Made by a program: the position numbers and the translations under genes. DNA of 64,000 nt from positions 1 to 64,000 of the forward strand of contig JAHLWZ010000799.1 of assembly GCA_020536535.1 (NCBI GenBank). Direction: 5' to 3'. Below, one piece after another: positions 25,246 through 36,120 of the stretch (its first letter is position 1; each line of letters starts with the position of its first letter). The stretch comes from Pelomyxa schiedti. Taxonomy: Eukaryota > Evosea > Pelobiontida > Pelomyxidae. A model generated the notes under the pieces. That model made no database searches and was not told the origin of the DNA. It saw only the letters and a program-made list of their open reading frames with translations.

Positions 25246-27842
25246 ATGGTGAAACAACCAACCAACCAAAACAAATAGAAACGTGTGAGGTTCACCCTAC
25301 CAGAAGACTACCGAGGGGACCTAGAGGACTTTGTGGACGAGGCCACCCTGGCCACTCCGCCCTACTGCGGGCCCAGGCACCACCCCCCAACGCCAATCAA
25401 GCGCAGGCCCAGGCCCAAGCGCAGGAGCGCTGCAGACTTGGTGGCCGCGGCCCTGGGAGGAGGAGGCGGCTCTGGTGGTGGTGGTGCCAATATCAGCGGG
25501 GACTCTGACTCGTCACTGGATGCTTCTGGGGGGTATGAGGAGGACTATGAACAGGGCGAGGGGGGGGAGGACGATGACGACGACGATGATGGCGAGCCTC
25601 CGGTCTGGGACCCTCAAGGTTTGTTTGTTTTTTTTTGGTAATGTTATTGCTATGGAAATGAATTATGGGCAGTGGGTTGGTTGGGTTTGGGGTTCTTATG
25701 TGATGGAAGCTGTTATGGGGGAATAGGGATAGTGTTGTGTGAATTGAATTGAATTGGGGGTGGATGATAGTGGTGGGATTCAACAATTTGGGCAGGGGCA
25801 GGATTGGATTTTGGAGAAGAGACACAGACTCAACCTGTTGGTGTGTCAAATGACCCAAGTGTGCAGGCCAGTTTGGATTTTCTTGCTGATTTGCGTAGTG
25901 GGCTTCTCTCCACCCTCCATGGCTACAGTGGTTGACCACTTTGTACCTTTCACATTCAATTGATTTTTCCCCAATGTCAGACAGCTCGAGTATAGATACA
26001 TCGGGTGAAATATCTGCTCAAGACACTTCTGGGGATGTTTCTTGTGACACATCCACCGAGGGTTGCGGAATGCAAATAAATGTAACAGAAGTTACAAACA
26101 CAGAATCAGAGCCAACCTCTAATGCTATGGACCAATCACAGGTCCCTTTTTTTGTTCCACCGTATCCTTAATGAGAAGTACCTGTTAGACTGAGACTCCA
26201 GCAGTCGAACAACTTCTAAAAGAAGCTCTCAGTGAGTTAAATGATACAATTGTAGAGCTTCAAGACACAAGACAAAAAAACGAAAATCTCAACAACGATC
26301 TCACACTTGCACGCGAAGAATTATGTACGAAATTGGACCAGTATTTCGAGTCTAACTCAACTTTCTGCAGCAAATCAAGCCACACAATTCGTCACTGCAA
26401 TACAAGGTCTACAGGAGCAAGTTGACCAAAAAACGGCTGAGCTTACAGTAAGAGAGGAAGACCACCATGCTTTCTGTAATATTCTCACTGCTGCTGGTGT
26501 TAATCCAACAACACTGCGGGACGATTCTGCCATATCTCTCCAGTTTTGTAATTCTTTATCCTCTGGGGAATCCACAACTCCTGCCACTCCCGCTAGTCCT
26601 CTGCTGGCTCGCATGATGCGCGAGTTGACCAACTTAGATAACGCACGCCAGTCACTACTTTCCAAGGTGGCATTGTTGGAATCAGAGAAAAAGACTCTCC
26701 CAAAAGACCCACCACAGAATACAGAAGCGAACTCAAAGCCTGATATAATTAGTACAAGAGAACAAGAAATAACTAAACAACTGGAACATGAGAAAACTCT
26801 CTCAGCAGAGTACAAGCACGCACTTGATGAAGCTAATATTCGTCTTTCTCAGTTGGAGACTGAAGTTACAAAACAAACTGCCGCGTGTGAACAGGCCAAT
26901 GTTCAGATACAACACATTTCCGAAGTAGCCAAGAAGCAAGAAACCACATTAGCAGAGTTGATGGAACAATGCCGAGTCCTACAAGCTGAAGTAACTTCTA
27001 AGTAAATACCTTCATATCCATATTAGCACTCATTTTAGAACTTTGTTTCCAGTAAGACTGCTCGTGAGACTCAAGACCCTCATGCAGTGGCACAAGCAGT
27101 ACCACAGCCACATCCACCATCACCTCAAGTCACAGCCATAGTCCCTCAAACAGCCGCGGCATTACCTGCTCCACCTACATCAACCACTGTGGGTACTCTA
27201 CCTCTATCTTCCTCATAGTACCTTTTCGTCTGATTTATCTACCAGAAAGGTAGTAGCACTACAAAGGTGGATGAATATTACATTCCTAAAGATCCTGCTG
27301 CAGAAGAAAGGTTATAATTAAAATAAATATAGCCCATATTCTTCCCCACCGCTCATAACAGAGAAGTGAAAGAGTGGATATCCAATCTTATTAACATCGA
27401 TATTACCACTCGAGATTTGTATGAAACAATGAAAGATGGAATAACAATTTTAAATGTTCTCATTCCTACCATTTCTACCAACTGGGGGTGGCTTTTAACA
27501 ACTGGAGCACTAACGTACTTCAGGTGATTGATAAAGTCAAACCAGGCATTGTGGACTGGAAAAAAGTTGCCAAACCTGGCACCAAAGCACTCAACGTATG
27601 CATTTTGCCTTAGTCTACTTCCCAGATTCTTCTTTTCTAATTCTAATTTTCTACAGCTTTTCCAAATTGCAACAAACGTGGAACATGCATGTGACTGCTT
27701 CAAGAGGATGAATTTGCTTGTTGCAATCTGTGGAAAAGATATTCTGGACAAAAAGCAGAACACAGTCCTAGGACTACTCATTTACCTCAAACGGAGCACA
27801 GGAGGCCGGTCCACTTTGACCCAATCCACAGACAGGCTTTGA
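25246..27842 (+). CDS. coiled-coil protein with C-terminal calponin homology (CH) domain
   Basis: The proposed first exon is only the ATG at 25246-25248, followed by a 30-base intron (25249-25278) and then KRVRFTLPEDYRGDLEDF. The N-terminal region is Gly-rich and acidic, ending in a run of Asp before EPPVWDPQ. After several short exons a long coiled coil runs from about 26.2 to 27.0 kb, with heptads rich in Glu/Gln/Leu such as TKQLEHEKTLSAEYKHALDE. A Pro/Thr linker follows. The last exons form a single CH domain: REVKEWISNLINIDITTRDL, then LYETMKDGITILNVL, VIDKVKPGIVDWKKV, then FQIATNVEHACDCFKRMNL and NTVLGLLIYLKR. The stop is TGA at 27840-27842. CH domains bind actin or microtubules, so a cytoskeletal linker role is inferred. 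A CH domain at the C-terminus rather than the N-terminus is less common. Confidence 0.75.
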
Positions 27843-27916
27843 CAAGCCATTTTGTTTGCAAATAGAGAAAGGAAAAGAGAGTTTGTTTTATTTCCAACCA
27901 ACAACAAAATATTCTT

Positions 27917-29269
27917 CTACCCAAATCTCCAGAAACTGGCATATTGTTTGGGGAACATGGGGTGAGCTGACCACTGGTATCCTTGAGCGTGGTGTGGCTG
28001 TGCGTCAAGGTTAGAGGAAACAAGGCTTTTATTGTGAGACTCTAACATACCTTGGGTGGTTTGGCTGGATTTCGGGTGCGAGGATAGGTTACACAAAGTT
28101 GCTGTATGGTTGTGCGGAATTCATCGAAGCTTACACTGTTATCTCCATTCTTGTCCTGTGCCAAAAGTATTAATAAAGGGACTGTAAATAGTAGCTTGGA
28201 ACTACCAAATGGTAAAGGAGCTGCTGGGCCTCATTTCTAGAAAACATTAGACGGTTATTGGAAAGTGCGGGACATACTGTTGCATGTGATACCCAAAGAG
28301 TTTCAATGAATTCATTACAGTCATAGCATTCATTGCACCACTAGCCATAATTTGTTGCTGTTTTGAGTGGTTAGTTGGATAACAAAATTATTTAATCAGT
28401 ACTCACATATGATCTCTGGAGCTTGGCGTCCCGCTTTGGAGTCCAGACGGGCTACGTGGAGTATTAGGAGGAGAGGATAGCTTGGAAGGAAGTACCTTGA
28501 AGTACATGTTTGGTTGTAGTTGTCCCATAAACATCGGGAATTGTTTATTCGGTTGTTGCTGCATGCCTTGCTGTCCCATCATGCCAGGTTGGCCTCCCAT
28601 TCCGGGTTGGCCCATCATCCCCGGTTGACCTCCCATTCCGGGTTGGCCTCCCATGCCGGGTTGGCTGCCCATCATCCCTGGTTGTCCCATCATTCCGGGT
28701 TGACTTCCCATCATGCCAGGTTGGCCTCCCATTCCGGGTTGACCCATCATACCCGGCTGCCCCATCATGCCTGGTTGGCCTCCCATGCCTGGTTGGCTGC
28801 CCATCATTCCTGGTTGACCCATCATTCCTGGTTGTCCCATCATACCAGGTTGGCCCATCATTCCGGGTTGCCCCATCATCCCTGGTTGGCCTCCCATTCC
28901 CGGCTGTCCCATCATTCCTGGTTGGCCCATCATACCCGGTTGGCCCATCATTCCCGGCTGCCCCATCATGCCCGGTTGGCTGCCCATCATACCAGGCTGA
29001 CTTCCCATCATTCCTGGCATCATCCCCGGTTGTCCGGGCATCATCCCTGGCTGGCCGGGCATCATTCCGGGCATCATACCCGGCTGCCCCGGCATCATTC
29101 CCGGCTGTCCGGGCATCATACCAGGCATCATTCCCGGCTGTCCCATCATACCAGGCTGGCCCATCATGCCTGGTTGTCCCATCATACCCGGCTGACCCGG
29201 CATCATTCCGGGCATCATCCCTGGTTGCCCCATCATCCCTGGATACGAACCGTAACCGCCGTATGCCAT
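27917..29269 (-). CDS. EF-hand protein with long Pro-Gly-Met repeat N-terminus
   Basis: The ATG (complement of 29267-29269) starts MAYGGYGSYPGMMGQ. About 200 residues of PGMMGQ/PGMMPG/PGMGGQ units follow, then a Gln/Pro linker and a Ser/Pro segment. Short exons read GAMNAMTVMNSLKLFGYH, then NEAQQLLYHL, then DKNGDNSVSFDEF. The last is a canonical 12-residue EF-hand loop with Asp/Asn ligands at positions 1, 3 and 5 and Glu at 12. The final exon ends KQYASFWRFG at a TAG (complement of 27917-27919). The plan (flexible Gly/Pro-rich N-terminus plus Ca-binding C-terminus) resembles penta-EF-hand proteins such as ALG-2 or sorcin, but only one good EF hand is visible. A calcium-dependent membrane or scaffold role is inferred. 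The four introns (about 40-66 bases) were fitted by frame. Confidence 0.7.
28570..29245. repeat. coding tandem repeat (Pro-Gly-Met units)
   Basis: An 18-base-like unit encoding GMMGQP, with variants GMMPGMMPGQP and GMGGQP, is repeated dozens of times on the minus strand. Synonymous changes between units (GGT/GGC/GGA, CCG/CCC/CCT) show the array is not a recent perfect expansion. The plus strand of the same array gives a spurious His/Ser/Leu-rich ORF. Confidence 0.9.
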
Positions 29270-29435
29270 TGTCGCTGTTGTTGTCGCTTCTCCGGTCTCG
29301 TGTTTGTTGTTGGTTGGGGTTTTTTTTGTTTGTTTGTTTTGTGTAAACGACGCGGTTGTGCTTATAAATTCTTCTTTTCGCCTTTTTCTGCGACTTTGAC
29401 CAGGAAAAAGTCTATTTCTAGACTCAAACGCCCAA

Positions 29436-30787
29436 TTACGGCTGGTGCAGGGAAGTGGTGTCGAAGTGGGCGAATCCCAACGCCTGCATGAGTCGTTCCA
29501 TGAACGCGTCGGTCTTGGCATACACACGCGTGGTTGCGAGCAAATCACACGGGGTGTGTTGCAGGTTGACAATCACAAGCTTCCCGCCGGATTTGAGTAC
29601 CTTGAGGGGGTATGAGGCCGCCGGTTGCACATTCATGCTTGTACCTTTTGGTGAGGGATGGTGAGTACAGGATTGGATTCTTTTGGTTAGTATTTATTGA
29701 TTGAATTTCATGTGTTTATAATAAAGCAGAGAATCGCAACCTAATACAACTGCAAGGTCCGCTTTTCTGGAATGGTACTCGGCGGTGATGGGGTCCAGCA
29801 TTGTTCGGTAGGTATCCCTGGTTAAATTCGTTAGCTCTTAAAAAAGAAAAAAACGGAAGAAGCCATACGAAAAATCAACTATTGTGTCTTGAAGTGGTGC
29901 CTTACAATAGTCACATTTGCTACCAGTGTAGTGGTAGGCTGAATAAAATTGACACACATCGTAGCTTGAATGACTTTTAGTTGGAGGGAAGACGCTCACG
30001 TGAGGACATACTCCCGATGAACTACTTTTTTACAAAATTCGCAGCACTCTTTGTATCCACTGCCATGCAGTTCGACGATCATGTGGCGAGGTAACCCACT
30101 TCTTGTGTGAAGTCCATCCATGTTGGTGGTTACCTAGTGCTAATAAGTAGGCCCAGATGAAATGGCTTAAAATACAAACCACGAATTTAAGCAGTCTTTT
30201 ACGCCCAAGGTGTGTTATGGCATAGTGAGCAAATGTTGGAAGAGCCCCTTCGAAGTCTTTGCCTCCTGAATCTAAACCTTTATCTCTAAGGGTCCACAAG
30301 CCCTAGCAACGGTACATAAATTGTGCTATAAGCTGCAGTGTGGGACGGTCATACTTGGGGACCTCGGAAGTCAGGTATGTTGGCACTTGTGCTAATTCCA
30401 GCACCTGTAAAGAAGACAACGTGCTTGGCAGTTTTTAATGCTTGGGCAACTTCGTTTGCCTTTTTTTTTTTTTTCATGTCACCATATTATATTATGGTTG
30501 GGGGAGAAGAAAAACCTTGAATAACAGGGATTCTAATGGCTCTTCATACTCTACACGTTCATCATCAAAGATCCTCTCCATTTCCAGACGGGTTAATCTA
30601 ACCTCAGTTCGTTGAAGAAAGTCGATATCCTTTAAATAGGATTAGGTCTTGATTATTGTGTGGCGAAAGAAACCGAGAGAATTGCATCGCCACAGGGCCG
30701 GGATTGGGGCATATTGAAATATTCGTCGTGCGGAAGTACAGGAGGGGTCATCATGAACAAATCTTTAAGAACCTTCTTTATTTCCAT
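29436..30787 (-). CDS. sirtuin, SIRT7-like (class IV) NAD-dependent deacylase
   Basis: NAD-dependent protein deacylase, probably nuclear. The chosen ATG (complement of 30785-30787) begins [13 protein letters not shown]. Exons then give YEEPLESL, the Rossmann NAD site [17 protein letters not shown] (about 30.35-30.40 kb) and [11 protein letters not shown]. The catalytic region [13 protein letters not shown] leads into [15 protein letters not shown], with the catalytic His in ELHG. Zinc Cys pairs lie in ECCEFC and KCDYC, followed by [11 protein letters not shown]. The last exons read DLAVVLG, then [12 protein letters not shown] and [15 protein letters not shown], ending near [15 protein letters not shown] at 29436. 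RSGLPR and the NVQPA/VNLQ signature point to the SIRT6/7 branch, and the N-terminal acidic helix looks more like SIRT7. At least six introns of about 40-70 bases interrupt it. Confidence 0.9.
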
Positions 30788-30836
30788 TTGCACCAAATCT
30801 AAATCAGGAAGGAGATAAAACAATAGCTGGGGAGTA

Positions 30837-31843
30837 TCAAATGAAACCTTCTTTAGAGTTCATTCGCAAAGAGTGTGGGTACTGCAAAGGATTTAGAACT
30901 GAGATGAAGTCTTCTTGTATCTCTTGCCCATCGACTGTAGGGGTCGGTATTTGCCTCAAAATTCGATACTGTAAGACGCATTCCCGTGAGTCAATGTAAC
31001 CTTTGATAATACTTAGCAAACCTTAAGCTCGTAGCCTATGTCGTCCTTGATTTCGGCCAGACATAGTTTATTTTGTGAACAGCCCTCTCGCCAAATGACT
31101 ATAGCCTCTTCAACAAGTGCAGCATCCCCGATGTAAACAACACCACTTTGCCGCACATGAAAGCATTCCGCCTTGTTAAAATACAAGTTTTAGTGGTTTG
31201 ATTTGGCGCTATATGGAGATAACCTTTCGAACGTCGCAATCTTCAAAAACGAATATACACTTGGTACAATTGATCATCCGGCAGGTTCGAGAAACCACTA
31301 CGGCGCTATCTAGCACATAAATGCGGCATTTTACACAATCTTTCACCACTATCATCCCCAAACGCTGCAGAAGAAGCGGGATTAAATAAAATCAGGTGCC
31401 GGTCGAATAACGCAGAGCACACCTGATTCTGAACGATAGTGAAAGCACAATTTACGCAACCGTTGATGAAAACTATGTCATGTGACCGCAAGTGGTCAAG
31501 AGTCACACGTGAGCCATTCATTCCAGTGTACTGAACAACGTTTCTGCACGAGAAAAAAAATGCATATAAGCAGCGTAAGTAAACACGGGATGGGGACGCA
31601 GGGGCAACTTGGGAGCATCTGAGAACGGAGACACGGGAGTGAAGTTGAATCTCGCATTCTCTGTGTAGTAAAAAAGACCAGCCGGAACAGAGTCATGGGA
31701 GGCCGAGGCCGAGGACGTCCGTGTTGTACTGTGCATTCGCCTACGAGAACAATAAACGAAAACGGAACAAAGATCTTTGGAAATGAAGAATTCTCCCCGG
31801 TCCCAGATGGGAATCCATTCAATCGCACTCTGCTCGCAACCAT
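30837..31843 (-). CDS. C-CAP/TBCC-domain protein (tubulin-cofactor C or CAP-like beta-helix)
   Basis: Exons read as short repeated beta strands of the C-CAP/CARP type: VTLDHLRSHDIVFINGCVN then CAFTIVQNQ, MIVVKDCVKCRIYVLDSAV, SRTCRMINCTKCIFVFEDCD then HVRQSGVVYIGDAALVEEA. This pattern of alternating hydrophobics with recurring Cys and Asn is that of TBCC, RP2 and cyclase-associated protein C-termini, which act on tubulin/Arl or actin. The C-terminus reads RILRQIPTPTVDGQEIQED and ends near 30837. The 5' end is uncertain: an ATG at 31843 is possible, and a splice-like GTAAGAT near 31.94 kb suggests a non-coding first exon. The C-terminus overlaps closely with the sirtuin start 50 bases away. Confidence 0.55.
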
Positions 31844-31964
31844 CCCTCCCTGAGGAAGTGTTGTCTCCGTTGGTCAATTGGCGGAATAAAAAAAAACGCC
31901 AGCCCGCGATCCTGGCCTGAGTCCTGGTTTTGTTCAAAGATCTTACCAACAGATCGGCGAGTCA

Positions 31965-34900
31965 ATGTCTAGCCCCCGACGGCCACGCGGTTCCCCTCGG
32001 CGGCTCCGCCTCCAAGTCTCCAAGGACGACACCACGCCCGCAATAGCAGCCGACGGCGGCGGCGCCGCCACGTGCAACGACGACCCCGCCGGCGGAGCTG
32101 CTGATGCCTCTGCCGTAGACACCCGCGACCCTACCTCGACGTCCCCCGTGAGCTCCCCCTCCAAGCGGTCCAGGACACTCCCCAGCAGCGTCCTCGGCGG
32201 GGCCGTCGGCGCTACTTCCACCACCACTACCACGAGCGGGGGCGGGCGGGGCCACAGCGGCAGCGCCAGGGCCCCCGCGGCCGCGGCCACCGACAGCAAC
32301 GGCAGCGGCGGCGGCGCCGGCGGCATCACCAAAGGGAGCGGGGGCGGCGGGATCGCGAACGCAAGTTCCAGTGTGAGCGTGGGGGGGAGCGGGAACGGCA
32401 GCAGAGGCAATGAAACGAATAGAAATGGGGTTGGAAATTCAACTGCAACTGCGAATGCCAATGGCAATGGCAATGGTAATGGCAGTGTCAGTGCCAATGG
32501 AAGCAGCCTGTGTTTGCCGCCGCCGACTTCGACAACTGTGATTTCGTCTGGGACTAGTACGCCGCTACTATCTTGTGCCAAACTTAGCTCCAGCCGGTCG
32601 CCCACTCGCTCGCCTCGCAGTTGCAGTTGCAGCTGCAGTTGCACTTCGGGTTCAGGTTCAAATAGCGGAAGTGGCGGAAGCTGCAGTTGCTGTTCGTGCT
32701 CTGCTTGCGCAGCCGCAGCCGCTGCTTCTGCTGCTGGAAGTTGTGGCGGCTCCTGCACTTCGTGTTCAATTTGTCATGGTTGCAGTTGTGGTGGCAGGCA
32801 AGGAAGTGCTTCTTGTTCTACGTGCAAAAGTGGTGGCCACCCTAACTCTGGGACTTGTAGTTCGTGTAACTCCTCTGTTGGCTCGTGCAGCTGCACTTAC
32901 TCTTACTCTTGCTCTTGTTCATGTTCACGATCTTGCTCCTGTGGTTCTACTGGATCACGCACTCAGTTCACATGCCCCGATGTCGTTTGGTGCAATGTTT
33001 CCAATACTGCTATTTCGACGCCGAAAAGTACTTATTCTGGCTCCACTGGTGGGTACTTGTGTTTAGTGTCTGTGCTCTTCTTATCATTGAAGGTAAACTT
33101 GAACCTCATGAATCCTTCACGCGGGGAATATGGACTTTCTCTGTGGGCGACTTTGTTATGCTACGGTGTAATGATAAACCAGAGGTGCAAACTTGCCGTT
33201 GCGTGTCGTCTAGGAATATTCCAGAGACCCTTAGAGTAGGTAACTCTACTTTATTCACTTAGGTTTAATAGTTTATTTTAACAAACTGCTTCTATCAGGC
33301 CAGATTCACTGTTTGTGGGAACGGTTATCTGACAACACAAAATGGGCTGAAATTCGTCCCTTCTTTTCTCCTCACCTACTTGAAATGGGCAACACTTCAG
33401 TCAAGGGCCAAGGCGGAAATGAAACCTGGGTGTTGAATAAACAATCGCAAATTCCCTCAGATCCCACAGATGTGGGTTCCCTATATGCCTGGGTGCAGTC
33501 AACCTTGTCGAAAAAGCCCTACCATGGTGAAGCCGAGTTGATTGCTGTCAATTTCTTTGTAGAAATTACACTCGCTTCCATCGGCGGTACTCCACATTGC
33601 CCTTATGAGTCTCACAATTTTTCTTCCAGAAAAATGCATTGTTGAAGACTGGGCAAACTTTACCACTCGCCTTAGCTTTCCTCCTGGTGTTTTTTATTGC
33701 AGAGAGGTTATTACCAAAAATTCGGAAGGTAGTCCAACAGCAATTACTCCACCGGATGCACTCCGTCTCCAGTGGACTCCAAAGAGGCATGTCTTCCAAA
33801 AGAATTGCAATCCTGTAGAAGGCAGTCCCACAGGTTTTTTTTCTTTTTACTTGATGGTGACTTGCTAACAATTGTGTAAAAATAATAGTCTCGAAAAAGC
33901 GGAAGGTTGTTTACACTACAGAGCTTTCACCACGTCTTCCCTTTAGAAAGCCTATTGATTCAACTGTCTTGGCATATGACAGTGATGACGAAAAGAAACC
34001 GAGTACTTGAATCATCTCATCTTCAGGTTTTTTTTTTTTTCATCATCTCAACAGGGACAAAAATCAAGACATCAGACTCGCTTCCAATTTCCGACTCCGG
34101 TATACTACCTTGTGACAGTACCCCAAATATAGAACCTCGAACAGAAAAACCAACATCAAATTGCACAAGTTCGACAACTCCTCTTGATACACCACCGCTC
34201 ATTGATAGAAGTGAATCATTGTGTGGGAGATTATTGGATTCCGCACAAACACGACCAAAGAAGACAAAAACAAAGCAAACTCTGATGGGGGTTGAATTCC
34301 AAGAACATCTTCATCAGCATAATATTGTATTTTTGCTTGTCATTTCCCATTTGTATTCTAAAACTTTTGTAGTTGTCAAACTTCTTCCAAGCACGAGCTA
34401 CTACCCCTCACGTATCCCAAAAAGTACACAACCATAAAACTAGTTCTGGGATTAAATCTATTCAGAAAAAAGACCCCTTGCTTCCAAATAGCAGTGCCGT
34501 TACTACTCCTACGCCATCAACTGATACCTTGGCTACTACTGTAATATCTGACTCATCTGCTTTGGCTTCCACGCCAAGTCCATCAGATGAACCAGCACCC
34601 AAACCGGTGAAAAAGAAACATCTTCTTTCAACAAAAGAATATGTCCGTAAAAAGTGGTACGTCCTCCATTCACCAGGGAGAATTACTTACCCCACTAGTA
34701 CAAAACATGATGAGAGTGAAAGTGATGTTCAAGATTCCGACTCTGATCTGGATAACTTTGTTGTGAGTGATGACTTTGTTGAGTACACCTCTAGTGCAGA
34801 AAAGGGTAACAAAGGGAAGTCAAGAGAAGAAGAACCCCCAACACAAGACCCAGACCTAAGCCAAAAGGGTAATCAGGCAACACCTCACACTGAAGATAAA

Positions 34901-36041
34901 GAAAGGGAATTACCCCATTCGCCTTGTAGCCAACCTTCAAGTCTGGTATCTGTAAGAAGTGATGTGAGCACACTATCAGTAGATGCCCTCTCTGACAAAA
35001 TTAAAGAGAGTATCTCCCCTCTCTAATTTCGCTTTTTTAAAAGGAACAAGGTGGACCATCTTTCTTGTTTGCCAAGCAGTACACCTTAAAGGAAGCTTTT
35101 GATGTCTATCTCCAGTATGTTGCCAGTGCATGTATTGACAGGGACTTTCTGCGATTAATGCGTTGCACCTCAAAATCTGGTTCATTCGCGCTACTTTCTG
35201 CATAGCTTCTAAGAAACTGCAGAATCCTACTTTTCTCCGGCAGTAAAGCGAATTGATAGTCAACTATCAGCCAGAATGGAGCTTTTGCGAAGCAGTGTGT
35301 GGGCAGAAGACTTCTTTCTTAATCTCAATCAACGGCCTGTACTGCGCTCTTGGTACGACACAATGCACCACAAGGACTGCCAAGCGTGTTCACGAGCAAG
35401 ACACAACGCTCTTTTTCAAGTTAATTCCTTTCGTTGGCCTACCTTTTAACACTCACTCAATCCAGATTGAACTCTCGGGAACTCCATATGTTGTTGATAA
35501 TCTTTCTTCTGACGATGCTCTAAAAATGGTTTGTACACAATTGAAAGACACCTACCACCCAACACTTGCCAGATAATTGAAACCATTGATCAATCAGATA
35601 CACCATCCAGCAGTAGTAGCACCCAACCTCCTCTCAGTGTTACCTATTGCGTGGGCCGCTTTTGTAACAAGCGAGCAATGTTCTACCACTCGATTCGGCA
35701 TTTCAACTATCATCTCATACAAGCTCTCAACGTTGCGTAGCCCTCCTCCCATTTTTGTTCTCTCACTGCTGAATACCTCCGGTACTCACACTCCACTAGA
35801 CTAGGTTACTGACGGCGCAAAGTCAAGAAAGTGTTCCACTGGCTCAGCTTCATGATTCCAAGAAGAAGCACCTTATTGAAAAACTAGTCCATGACGAGGA
35901 ATGGGTTAAAGAGGTCAGCACAAAACAACGTGGCAACAAACAAAACGCTTACCAAAACCACAGAAATTCAAGAAATTCAAGGGATTGCTGGAAGACGCTG
36001 ACAACTTTGGAATGGAAAAAGGGAACAACCCTCACGAGTGA
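31965..36041 (+). CDS. BAH-domain and DUF4211 chromatin protein with Cys/Ser-rich block
   Basis: The ATG at 31965 starts MSSPRRPRGSPRRLRLQVSK. The first exon is open for about 360 codons. It contains Ser/Thr and Gly/Asn low-complexity sequence, then a block where about one residue in three is Cys (32.6-32.95 kb). A BAH domain follows: FSVGDFVMLRCNDKPEVQTC (33.15 kb), GQIHCLWERLSDNTKWAEI (33.3 kb), AELIAVNFFVEI and PGVFYCREVI. A disordered acidic middle includes LSTKEYVRKKWYVL. The C-terminal module reads FDVYLQYVASACIDRDFL, RMELLRSSVWAEDFFLNLNQ, RPVLRSWYD, DCQACSRARHNALFQ, IELSGTPYVVDN and FCNKRAMFYHSIRHFNYHL. This matches the pattern of DUF4211 (as in QSER1/PRR12). It ends KKFKGLLEDADNFG... 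at TGA 36039-36041. A nuclear chromatin-reader role is inferred. Confidence 0.65.
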
Positions 36042-36120
36042 CATGTAAAGAAAAAAGAAAGTTGATCGTCTCTCCATGCCATTTTTCCGATCACTTCACT
36101 TACGGAATCAATTTCAAAAG

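Noticed and set aside
28570-29245. CRISPR-like array
   Set aside because: The periodic sequence is a protein-coding repeat without unique spacers, and the genome is eukaryotic.
28520-29491. 323-codon plus-strand ORF rich in His/Ser/Leu
   Set aside because: It is the complement of the Pro-Gly-Met repeat array and has no independent motif; the minus-strand frame has a good start and joins to an EF-hand.
31943-32758. 271-codon minus-strand ORF rich in Leu/Pro/Ala
   Set aside because: It is antisense to the first exon of the BAH-DUF4211 gene; the GC-rich triplet repeats keep several frames open. Composition is pure low complexity.
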